From assembly GCF_900246225.1 (NCBI RefSeq), contig NC_039317.1:72501-136500 (forward strand): DNA of 64,000 bases, read 5' to 3'. Made by a program: the position numbers and the translations under genes. Origin of the DNA: Astatotilapia calliptera. Its lineage: Eukaryota; Chordata; Actinopteri; Cichliformes; Cichlidae. The notes beneath the pieces are model-generated. The model was not told where the DNA came from. It made no database searches and saw nothing but the letters and a program-made list of their open reading frames with translations. This document shows, piece by piece, positions 55,401-64,000 of the stretch (position 1 is its first letter; every line of letters begins with the position of its first letter).

Positions 55401-58400
55401 CAGGATTAAGAAAATAGGACACTGCGAGAACCAGTGAAATGATCACAAAAACGAGCCTGAATGTGTGGTTCTGTACTCTCACTGGACAATGTTTTGTTCT
55501 CTTCTGCAGCGTCTCCAGTTGGAGAACTTGGGAATCCTGAGGACTTCTCCAGCTGCTTCGTTCTGCACCAAGACTGAAAAACCAGCAAAACCTGGGAAGA
55601 AGACCAAGAGTGCAGGCAAGAAAAAGACCTTTGGGTTCTGTTAACTGCTTTACGCTTTGGCTTTTTAAGTTGTGCTGGGTGGTTGCTTTTGTTCATTCAT
55701 ACAATAATGCATATGTGCATGATGAGTATATGTGTACTTTCAGTTATGATGCCTTTAAAGCGTAACATGCACCTCTTTCCACAGTGAAGCTAATGTGCCA
55801 TATGGTCAAAGGAGCTTGCAAAGAAAAGCGTCTGGACTTCTTTAAGTTGCTTGAAGACGTTTCACCTCTCATCCGAGAAGCTTCTTCAGTTCTAAGGTCA
55901 AATGGTGGAGAGTCCCAGATATAAACCTAGTGGGAGTTTCCCCCCACAGAGGGACAAAAGGACCCCTGATGATCCTCTAATCGCCTGAGCCAAGGTGTGA
56001 AACTGGGTGTGGGTCCCAATCAGCCAGAGTTTCGGGTGAAGAAGCTTCTCGGATGAGAGGTGAAACGTCTTCAAGTAACTCAAAGAGGTCCAGACTCTTT
56101 TCTTTGCAAGCTCCTTTGACTACGATGACCTGGATGACTGAGAACCTTCACAGACGTGCCATATGATTTTTACATTTTAGAGCATGTGGTACATTTGAAT
56201 CATTTTAATTGAATTCACTAGAAGTCTGTAAGGGAGAAAGCTGCTGCTGTTTTACTCTGTGACATGTTGTTAGTTTTGTGGTCCTTCTGTCTAATAGCCA
56301 ATTTTCTAAATTTGTACGACGCTATTCTGAATGATCTTAAACATGTTATTTCTTGATAATCAAAATTCCCCATCTCCTATTTTAGTGTAGAGATGCAGAC
56401 TTTGGGTCGTCCCTCTTCTCTTCAGTGTTCATGCCCGTTTTAATGTTGTGGAGCTTGAAGCCCTAAAAATCCAGTATTTGTTTGCAGCACGTACCTGCTT
56501 AGAGATTCTCTTAATTCTGATTCTTTTGATGATACCATGAACTGCAACTGACGCGATTTCAAAGTCTCCATAATTTTACGTTATACTGAAATCGTTCCAC
56601 AGTTTGCAGAGGCAGTTTTTAGAAGTTGGTGATCATCTGTTCATCTTTGCTTCTTTAGAAATTCGACCTCATTAAGATGCTCTCTTCAATCATGTCACTG
56701 ACCTGTTGCCTGTTAAACTAATCGGTTACAAAATATTTTCCCTGCCATTTCTTTTTTTAGTAACACTTTTCAAAAAAGCTTATATTGTTCATAAAATTGT
56801 AAGATGTGTCAGAAAACATCAAATGTTTAAACGATGTTCTGTTACGTATACAATAGGTTTGTGAGGTAACAGTTCCAGATTCTGGGATTGGGGAAGTACA
56901 TTTGATTCGAAGTGGGATTTAAAAGTATCTAAGAGGAGTTGTGAATGCACACCCACAAATCAAATTGAATATATTATTTTATTATTTAACTGTTCATGTT
57001 ATATTTACCATTTTCTTCAGCAACAGAGGCTCCAGATGAGAGAGCAAACCTGTTAGCCTACAAGACAGCAGTTGCCTTCCCAGTTAGACTTTCAGGGCCT
57101 GGATGTTTCCCAGCACAGTCTGTGGATGGAACGGGACCAGCGGTTGTCTCCACTGCAGAAAGCATTGTAGCTGCACAAGCCATCACTCCTGTTACTGCTG
57201 CCAGTGAGCAAGTAGCTGCTGAACCAGCAGCCGACTCCGATTCAGACTCTACCGACTCCGATTCAGACTCTACCGACTCCGATTCAGACTCTACCGACTC
57301 CGATTCGGACTCTGACTCTGAGGATGAGAAGAAGAAAGAAATCAAGGGCTTTGCACCAGAGGCAGAACCCCAGAGGATCACAGTCACAGGAGTAAAGGCA
57401 GGCACTATCGAAGCTCAGAATGAATATGGGGCTCCTATCACACCTGGTGTAGAAACACCAGCACCCTTAGGAGCAGCTCAAGCTACAGTGACTGTACCCA
57501 GTGTTGGTTTTGAGAAGCTGGTGAAGTCAGGCCCAGAAATCATCACTCGAGAGGTGACTGGGTCTGACGTTTCAGCCAAAACTGCTGCAGGAGTGACAAA
57601 AGATGCTGCATTTCCTGTTGATGCTCAAATAGAAGCCATTGGTGAGGCTCTAAAAGACCCAAGGTCTTCCTCTGCTGAAGCTGCTCCTGTGGCTGGAGGC
57701 GAAGCTGCTGAAGCTGGAGCAGAAGACGCCCGTCCTGCTGAAGCTGTTGACGCTGCTGCTGAAGCTGGAGCAGAAGACGCCCGTCCTGCTGAAGCTGTTG
57801 ACGCTGCTGCTGAAGCTGGAGCAGAAGACGCCCGTCCTGCTGAAGTTGCTGCTGCGGCTGAAGCTTCAGTCTGTGCAGGGAGCACCGAGGAGCAGATGGA
57901 CCTTGCTCCTATTGTAACTGAAACTGCAGGAGAGGAACTGCAGACAGAGGCCACAGCTGAACACTCTAAGGGTACACACTACACTACCCTGACCCTTAAA
58001 TCTTTACCTCCCTCTCTTTTTATTTATGGCTCTTCTAGAAATGACCATTGTTTTTCTGCCTGTGCCTCCAAACACAGTCTGAGTGCTGTTGCTCTGTTAA
58101 CCAGGCGGCAGCTTCCCTCACATGTAACAGTTCATGTTGTATTTTAAAAGTATCGTCCGTGTTTTCTATTTAATGGCCTCCTTTAAGCGTCTCTAGGTGT
58201 TGGTTTTATTATCAGAATGCTACTATGTTTAGCACAGTTTGTCCAAGACAAATTTCCCATGTGGGACAAGAGGATAAGAATAAACATTATTAACTTAGAA
58301 GTTACAGCAACTAAAGCAATATCTCTGATCCCAACATAAATAAGGGAGATGCAGTAGTTTAAACTTGTCTGTAATATTAGAGAGTACTTTGGGATATGCA

Positions 58401-61400
58401 ACTTGTTTTTCTCTGACAAACCCCAAAACACTGGCAACAATGATGTTCAGGTTAAAGACAAACGTCGGAGGTTTGTTGTTCCTGACATTAGAATATGCCA
58501 ACTTTACACTGATGTTGATTGTTTTAAGTTCCCTGAAAGTTCTGCTCATCCACATAAGAGAACTGAAAAAGTAAACGGGATGAAAACCTCTATGGAGGTC
58601 ATCTTTGCAGATTGAACTGCTTGCCAATTTAGTGCTGGCAAACAATAACGGGACTAGAAAGTAGACTGAAATCATCTCAGGAACATACTGTAGGCACATG
58701 AAAACTGGCACAATATCATGTTTGTGACAGAAACAAGCTTCATTGAGTTTTCTTCGTTCTTTCTGGGATCGATTATATTGGAGTGCATGATGCCAGATAG
58801 TGTTTTCTGCAGCTCCTGACCCCTCCCACACCCTCTAGTCACAGAATGGCTAAAATGCTTATTTCCTGCTAATAACATTGAAGCGATCATATAGTGGACA
58901 TATAGGGAACACAGGTTGAGCTGATTTCAGTTGTGCTACAGTGGTTACTGTACTCTAATGTGGAACACTTCTTTTTTTCTTTTTTTAATATACACTGCCG
59001 GTCAAACGTTTTAGAGCACCACAGTTCTTCCAGTTGTTTGTTGCAGTTCAAGTCATTCAGGTCCAATGAACAGCTTGAAAATGTACAAAGGTAAGTGGTG
59101 AACTGCCAGAGGTTTACAAAAAAAAAGTTACCCAAAACTGTAAAATAATGTACAGAATTATACACAAAGGCCTTTTTCAGGGAACACAACATAGGTTAAC
59201 AATTTAAGGCTGTTGTGCAGCAAAGGAGGTTGATCAAGCCTTGAAAGCTGCTGCTACTAATTCCTACAGGTGTTCCAACCTTTCTGGATTACTTCCCCCT
59301 CTGCCTGCATAAAAGCAGTGTTGGAACACACTGTGGTAACATACCCTCGTGAGCATCAGTTGAACTGTATTGTACTGCTGAAAGTAGAGTGTTGCTACAA
59401 AAATAGCGAGAAACAGGCAGTTAAAAATGGAAGAGAGATGGACCATCATAACACTTAAAAATTTCTTCTACAGAGAAACTGCAAAGAAAGTCCAGGTGTC
59501 AGTGAGTAGTTTCTTTCACCATCCAAAGGCTCAGAAACAAACTGTGACAGGAAGAGGTCTGCAGACCCAAAGACACAACTGAATCAGAGGACAAGTTTCT
59601 GAGAGTTAACAGCTTGTGTGATGGCGGCTCACGGGACAACAGCTCAATAGTAGTCGTAGTAAGCCCCAAACCCCATCGAGCTGGTTTGGGATGAACTGGA
59701 GAGAAGAGTGGAAGCAAAGCAACCTACAGGTGCGACATTTATGGGAACTTCTGCAACAGATATTGGAAGAACTTTGTGAAGAATATTTGATTTCTATTGT
59801 AGAGAGAATGCCACGGGTGTGTGCTGCTGTTATATCTGCCAAAGTGGCTACTTTGAGTCAAAAGTTTAGAATACATTTTACTCTGTAAATTGATTCTATG
59901 ATTTGTTTTTTAACTCAAATTGCTCATTTGTACCGTTGTTTCATTTCAGAGTGCAATGAGACATTGAACTGCATAATTTCCACTGAAAATTGGGATGTTC
60001 TAAAACTGTTGACCGGTAGTGTATATCACGAGGTGGAATCTTTTAACTTCCTGTTAATCATGATAGAATCATTTTAAATTGGAATAAGTAGTTCTTCTCC
60101 AGTTGTGCTTTCTACTGTACACACTGTGGGTCGATGCTTGTAGAGCTTTTGGGCTCTTTTCATCCATACTCTGTTATGCTACTGTTGGAGGATTTACTTG
60201 ACTTGTATACTCAAACTGAAGTTAATTGTTGTGGAGGATCAAGGGCAAAGGTGTATGTGATTAAAGGTTTGTCATCAGATGAACTTACTTCTTGCATACT
60301 GCTACACTAAACCTGCTTGTGCAGTCTTCCTTTTGACTTTGTGACCAACTGAACTCTTTCACAGTTTGAGTGTTCTTGTCCTAGGACTGCTAACAGTGTC
60401 TGTTTTCCCTCACAGAGTAGTTGACTGCTATTTTCTCATGTTAACGTCTGTTCACATGGGCTCATTTGCACCCTTATCTTTGTGTGTATGGAATGTGAGT
60501 TACAGGTGCCTGAGGTAATGTTGAGGTCACAGATCATTAACCCTGGTGCATCAGTGGCTCATGATTGTAGTGTAGATGAATATACTGCTCTTCCCTAACA
60601 GCAGCTGGACGAGGAGAAGCTGGGAGTGGCTGCAGTTGGTGGGAGTACTCCAGGAATCAGGATTGCAGGCCCTTTTTTAAAAACTGAGTCCCAAAAAAGA
60701 AGAGTGCAAATCCTTTCAGATGATCCAACTACACAGCTGTTAGATGTGTTTGAAGTTGGAAGTGTCCCACACATCCCAAGACTGTATTCCTGCTTCCTGA
60801 AGTAACCTTCCTTCCCCACTCCTCACCTTGCACCACTTGTTTATTTCACATTTTGAAATCTTAGCTTTTGGTTTATCTGGAATCATATTCGTTAAGTGTA
60901 GGTGGAAAAAAGTTTTTAATGTGTTTTCATTTAAAAAAGAAAAACAAAACTTTACTGTCACAGCATGCTGGCAGATTTACAGGAAATCCCTCTCTCTTGT
61001 ATCTCTGTTTAAGAGTAACATAGCGCTGTGCGGGTGTCGGACATCCCCCCCCCCCCCCCTTTTTTTTTTTTTGACTTGTTCCATTTCTTTTCTTACCTCT
61101 GCAGTATCACTCTTTCTCTATGATGGGCTGTTTTACTCTCTGGAAACATGTTTTTCTTGACATCCTTTTTCCAGTCACAAACATGATCCTTGATGCTCCT
61201 TATGCTAGTGTCTCCATACTCCATTGGGGGTTGCTGCCACTGTAAAATGTGGCCACAAACCTCCTTGGGTTGGCATGAGTAATGTGGAAATGTGCAGTCC
61301 CCTCAAAAAACTCTTACAAAACTGCATCTTTGTTCTCATTTTTAGAAATTATCAAATGTGGTGTGATGAATCCCTTCAAGCAGCAGTTACTACTTTAAAA

Positions 61401-61709
61401 TCAGTAACAGGGACACAGGACTAAACCTAGTACTGCATTAACTGACCTGGTTTTATTTCTGTTCCCAGACAAGACATTTTGTAAAGCTCACCCTTCTACC
61501 AGTTTTCTTACATCTTTCTTTCCCTCCCCCTCCTTACTGCAGAAGCTGCAGCTGTGCCTTCGGAGCCAGAAGAACTGTTTGATAACAGCACTTACAAAAA
61601 CTACCAGCACCACAGCTACAACCCCTACACATTTGCAGACCTGGATATGCAGATGGCCAAGTTTCGTCTCCCTCAGCCCTCCTCTGGCAAGCCTTCACCC
61701 AGGCACTAA
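52425..61709 (+). CDS. ndufv3: NDUFV3, mitochondrial complex I flavoprotein 3 (accessory subunit)
   Basis: NDUFV3 is a small accessory subunit of the NADH-binding module of mitochondrial complex I. The exons are 52425-52469, 55510-55615, 57021-57971 and 61543-61709. The start opens MATFLFRIGRLGPLK, an arginine-containing, acid-free leader fitting a mitochondrial presequence. The last exon encodes the family hallmark: FDNSTYKNYQHHSYNPYTF, then MAKFRLPQPSSGKPSPRH, close to the human C-terminus. Phases allow both inclusion (422 aa) and skipping (105 aa) of the 951-bp exon 3. Human NDUFV3 makes the same pair of isoforms (473 and 108 aa, as I recall). The intron after exon 2 starts with GC rather than GT. 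The gene is head-to-head with WDR4, 3.1 kb apart. Confidence 0.93.
53229..53840 (+). mobile_element. Decayed DNA-transposon remnant in NDUFV3 intron 1
   Basis: The left end CAGGCATAACATTATGATCA and right end GATTATAATGTTACAG are imperfect inverted repeats. Internal text such as GGAGGTCCCAGCTCGCAGC and TGGTGCCAGATTCCACTGCG belongs to a widespread vertebrate transposon family. No intact transposase. Confidence 0.5.
53874..55050 (-). mobile_element. Tc1-type remnant split by a MITE
   Basis: CAGTTTAGGTCAGAAGTTTATA at 53874 is a Tc1-type end. The minus strand 54000-54260 reads FNLIENLWTTLKSW and LYQKDWSYNQPELC, the C-terminus of Tc1 transposase. The text resumes at 54984 (TGATGTTAGCCTGCTCTATCC) after a 0.7-kb insertion. 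The 5' part is missing. Confidence 0.65.
54262..54983. mobile_element. MITE nested in the Tc1 remnant
   Basis: The ends GGCTGCGTTCACACTGCAGG and CCTGCAGAGTGAACGTAGCC are inverted repeats with two mismatches. TCAGT is found just outside both ends. The interior is non-coding with a 21-bp T run and repeated AAATCCGAT-type text. Confidence 0.65.
55060..55130. repeat. hAT MITE end fragment
   Basis: GGACTCCGGCCCTCGAGGG and CAGTTTGACACCCGTG match the right-hand end of hAT MITEs such as 31417-31641. The left half is missing. Confidence 0.5.
55805..56155. mobile_element. Inverted-repeat element with 10-bp flanking duplication in NDUFV3 intron 2
   Basis: The left arm (GAGCTTGCAAAGAAAAGCG, GACGTTTCACCTCTCATCCG) is repeated in inverse order in the right arm near 56037-56120 over about 80 bp with few mismatches. 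GTGCCATATG lies on both sides (55795-55804, 56156-56165). It is non-coding. The right arm carries about 37 extra bases beyond the left. Confidence 0.75.
57021..57971 (+). CDS. ndufv3: NDUFV3 large optional exon with two tandem-repeat tracts
   Basis: This is a 951-bp open exon flanked by TTCTTCAG and GGTACAC. It is acidic and Ala-rich, as the poorly conserved human exon 3 is low-complexity. A 21-bp tandem repeat at about 57232-57320 encodes units of DSDSDST. A 51-bp tandem repeat at about 57710-57860 encodes three copies of EAGAEDARPAEAVDAAA, the last diverged. The ends carry 2-nt and 1-nt partial codons, so skipping keeps the frame. The reading frame continues past 57971 to 58147 only if the donor is ignored. 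Confidence 0.88.
58993..60021 (+). mobile_element. Decayed Tc1-type transposon in NDUFV3 intron 3
   Basis: The ends CACTGCCGGTCAAACGTTTTAG and CTAAAACTGTTGACCGGTAGTG are imperfect inverted repeats, flanked by TA. Inside, the plus strand gives YRETAKKVQVSVSSF and SSWFGMNWREEWKQSNLQVR, a broken Tc1 transposase with deletions and stops. 1,029 bp. Confidence 0.8.
60602..60805 (+). other. Unassigned open segment after a splice-acceptor-like site
   Basis: Directly after CCCTAACAG there are 67 open codons ending in TAA: QLDEEKLGVAAVGGSTPG, then QILSDDPTTQLLDVFEVG and PHIPRLYSC. An in-frame stop lies two codons upstream of the acceptor. Its frame (phase 0) does not fit NDUFV3 exon 3, which ends in phase 1. 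I do not recognise the protein. It may be a relic exon, transposon coding text or chance. Confidence 0.3.
61034..61072. repeat. C run followed by T run
   Basis: About 15 C residues pass straight into about 15 T residues in NDUFV3 intron 3. It is a low-complexity tract. Confidence 0.85.
61543..61709 (+). CDS. ndufv3: NDUFV3 terminal exon (conserved C-terminal domain)
   Basis: The exon follows a TTACTGCAG acceptor and encodes 54 residues and TAA. It is the conserved part of the protein that docks on complex I. It can be joined in frame to either exon 2 or exon 3. An ATTAAA signal at about 61810, some 100 bp after the stop, is a good polyadenylation candidate. Confidence 0.93.
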
Positions 61710-61809
61710 AAAGAGCTGATATGACCATAAGTTATGGCTTAAAGATGACAGTGATGGCAGTGTCTCTTTTTTCATTGTCCCCCTACTTCTGTTGTTTTTA
61801 AAGTAAATC

Positions 61810-61815
61810 ATTAAA
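61810..61815 (+). terminator. Probable NDUFV3 polyadenylation signal (ATTAAA)
   Basis: ATTAAA lies about 100 bp after the NDUFV3 stop codon and is followed by a T/G-rich stretch (GGTCTGTTTTTTG), as expected downstream of a cleavage site. Confidence 0.5.
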
Positions 61816-62204
61816 GTCCACACATAAGAATTGAGGTCTGTTTTTTGCCTGACTTGGTTGTTTTGTCTTGTATAAAGCAATTGGTGTATAAAGAAATGGG
61901 AAAGATCAAACAGTTCTTTTATCGTGCTTTTCTGCCTTAGGGGCATCATTTGAATAGAGCTGAGTGTGCAAGTGGTTTATCTGTGGTTCTATTTTAATGA
62001 TTACAATTTTGACTCGTTTAGCATGCCTGCATGCACATAATGTTCAAATTATCCATACGCATTCGTTTAGGAATAAGCACTCAGCAGTCTGTTGTCTTTC
62101 ACGCATTAGTATGTTGATGATTAAAACGCGTGTATATAAAGGAACGAAGCATAAAGCGAGGGAAGTGAATCGCTTTTGCTAAGACAAAAAAAAACAGCAG
62201 GGCG

Positions 62205-62400
62205 CAGGACTCGCAGGCAGCAGAACGTCATGTCTCCGCCCACCTAATACATAATCATGAGTCCTGCGCCCCTGCGTGCCCTTGCGCGATGACGTAACGC
62301 AACAACTGCGGGTCCCGATTGCTGCAGCCGCTTGTCAGTGTGACGAAGATTGGCACTCAGGTAAGCTGTCACTCAAAGTCCCTCTTTTTCCGTTCCCTAT
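62205..62400 (+). promoter_or_regulatory. pknox1: PKNOX1 promoter and probable untranslated exon 1
   Basis: This is a GC- and CpG-rich stretch between AT-rich flanks. It holds a CRE-like TGACGTAA at 62290-62297. A perfect splice donor CAG|GTAAGC sits at 62360/62361, giving a probable 5' UTR exon ending at 62360. The transcription start was not located. It belongs to PKNOX1 by position: the first coding exon is 1.4 kb downstream and NDUFV3 ends upstream. Confidence 0.6.
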
Positions 62401-63717
62401 CAATCAAACAATCTGGGCCGCACGCAAAAATGTCCCGGGGCGAGGAGCGCGGACTTAGTCAGGGCAGCAGAGGGTGTTTTTTAGAGGAAACAGAAGCGGC
62501 AGAGCTCTGTGAAGGATAAAAAAAACTGTATACATGGGAGGGGGGGTTAAAAAATATGTCGGCGTTTTGGGGGCTGAGGAGGATTGTGGAAAAGCAAAGG
62601 GCGAGCGCTAGAAACGAGGCCCAACACTTTACCACGTAGGGGAGGGGAAGTAGAGGGCAGCTGTCCCCGCTTGATTGATTGACTGAAAAGGGGAGGAATT
62701 TAGGATCAACCGGGCTAGCAATCCAATACTTAATAATTTCTTTGCTGCCCAATTATTTCATATAGCTGACAAGAAATATAATTTAATTTTAAATGCATAC
62801 TGTTAAGCGACCGACGCTGTCTTATTATTTGGTAAAATGGCTTACTTCGTATCAATCCGCAGGAGGGTCTTTTTCTGTACCTGGCTAGATTGGTCAGCTA
62901 GCTTGTTTTTTGGCCGCGATTACCTTCGCTAAATATGGCGCTTTGCGTTTTGGTTGCACTACCAACACGAATACACTTTGAAGTTAATACTTAGCTACGT
63001 CGAAGACGTTAGCTCGGCCATATGGTTGCTTATTTGACTGAAGCCTAGGTTGGCTTCGTGAACTAGCGCAAATGTGTCGTTTACGTTACTGGATAATTGT
63101 TAGCTGTACGAAAACGACCGTTTTCCCAGTCGGGCTGCTTTGTTTACGAGTAACGTTAGTCGGGTTATAGGAGAGTAGGCTAATATTAGCCCAAAGGATT
63201 TATTTCACTTTAATGTCCCCTTGCCGCCACGGTTGCCACAGCTAACACGAGCTAAAGGCTAAATCGTGGTGGGTGTGTTAACATCAATTGCAAGACACGC
63301 TAAGATATAACATCAGCATTATTATTTGTACAACACCCCTTAGGTTCATGATACCAGCCTCTTCTTGGCTTTTAGAGGTGAGCTGGATAAGCTATATGCA
63401 AAGAAGAGTAACGTTGGACCCCGTAGTGTGCTTTCGCTACTAGCACGTATGAAGACAACATTCATATTCAACATATCATTAGCCCCTCTCCATTTCTGTT
63501 CTAATATTGACATTTTGTATATATTTTGCATCTTGGTGTTACAAAGGGGAACGGTATTATGTCCATACTTCTGTATTTTACCGTAACAATGCCAACCTAA
63601 TTAACAAAGCCAGTAACACTGATAATAGTTTAATAATGAAATCAGAACAGTTCTGTCATTTGAAGCTTATGTGCAAACACCTGAGGCAGTCTAACTGAAA
63701 CTGTGTGTACTGTGTAG
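62400..63717. other. PKNOX1 intron 1
   Basis: CpG-rich for the first few hundred bases, with repeated short GCTAGCTTG-, TAACGTTAG- and GCTAA-type words (62890-63270) common in fish promoters. No coding exon before 63718 was found. Confidence 0.45.
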
Positions 63718-63779
63718 GTTGGCCACCAGTCCCTGCACTCTATAATGCCCCAGTGTTTGCAGCATCTGCAGTGAACGTG

Positions 63780-63830
63780 ATGGCAGCCCACTCAGTCTCC
63801 ATAGATAAGTACCCAAAGGGAGAGCAGCAG
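63780..63830 (+). CDS. pknox1: PKNOX1 (PREP1) first coding exon, gene continues beyond window
   Basis: PKNOX1 is a TALE-class homeodomain transcription factor that partners PBX proteins. The exon begins at 63718 after GTGTAG. The ATG at 63780 opens 17 codons, MAAHSVSIDKYPKGEQQ, before donor GTGGGT. This lines up with the human start MMATQTLSIDSYQDGQQ and ends at the same exon boundary. The MEINOX domain and homeodomain exons are beyond the right edge. The call rests on a short match but is strengthened by synteny, since PKNOX1 follows NDUFV3 in human. Confidence 0.85.
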
Positions 63831-64000
63831 GTGGGTGAGAGGGACAAACTTTGCTTGGACCTGCAGGGAGCTATAGTCTGCTCTTTTGAGATACTAGTTA
63901 ACTAAAGAGAATAAGCACAACAGCAGGACGGGATACTGTTTATAATTGGGACAGCTAAACATTCTAGGCTAAAACTTTGAGTGTTCTGGACTCTGCCTAA

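Noticed and set aside
55785..55804. Extra NDUFV3 exon after TCTTTCCACAG
   Set aside because: The text runs within 10 bases into an inverted-repeat insertion and has no open frame or donor that fits.
57058..57954. Open frames on the minus strand opposite NDUFV3 exon 3
   Set aside because: They are shadows produced by the tandem repeats of the real exon; no splice or start context supports them.

Overview
This is nuclear DNA of a ray-finned fish, most likely a percomorph teleost. Coding exons are short and bounded by GT-AG introns. The introns are packed with fish-type transposons: L2-like and other LINEs, Tc1, hAT MITEs, pogo and Gypsy. The gene order PDE9A > < WDR4 | NDUFV3 > PKNOX1 > is the order I know from human chromosome 21q22.3. 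The species cannot be fixed from the sequence alone.

Layout. 1-11,277 is mostly transposon-derived: the 5' half of a LINE (minus), a complete pogo/Tigger-type transposon at 1332-3119, a diverged 0.65-kb direct repeat, and decayed Tc1 and L2 pieces. 11,278-35,559 carries the last 14 coding exons of PDE9A (plus), including the whole catalytic domain; the N-terminal exons lie upstream of the window. Its introns hold several LINE 3' ends, hAT MITEs, a 1.1-kb TIR element, a nearly intact Tc1, a Gypsy fragment, and a truncated second copy of one catalytic PDE9A exon at 33,191-33,329. 37,844-49,280 is a complete 11-exon WDR4 (minus, 414 codons plus stop), tail-to-tail with PDE9A. 52,425-61,709 is a complete NDUFV3 (plus), head-to-head with WDR4; its large optional exon gives a 422-residue long form and its omission a 105-residue short form. 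At the right edge, 62.2-64 kb holds a GC-rich promoter, a probable untranslated exon and the first coding exon of PKNOX1 (plus).

The four genes are not a functional pathway: cGMP hydrolysis (PDE9A), tRNA m7G46 methyltransferase cofactor (WDR4), mitochondrial complex I flavoprotein accessory subunit (NDUFV3) and TALE homeodomain factor (PKNOX1). Their grouping reflects conserved synteny.

The most unusual structures are the partial PDE9A exon duplication, a LINE whose 5' half is inverted and which is flanked by a 13-bp target-site duplication in WDR4 intron 1, an SPT2-like acidic coding scrap embedded in an L2 LINE, a psq-domain scrap carried inside a hAT element, a LINE ending about 10 nt from a WDR4 splice donor, and a GC-AG intron in NDUFV3. 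I saw no wholly new biological system. All exon models are read by eye from homology and splice signals, without transcript data.
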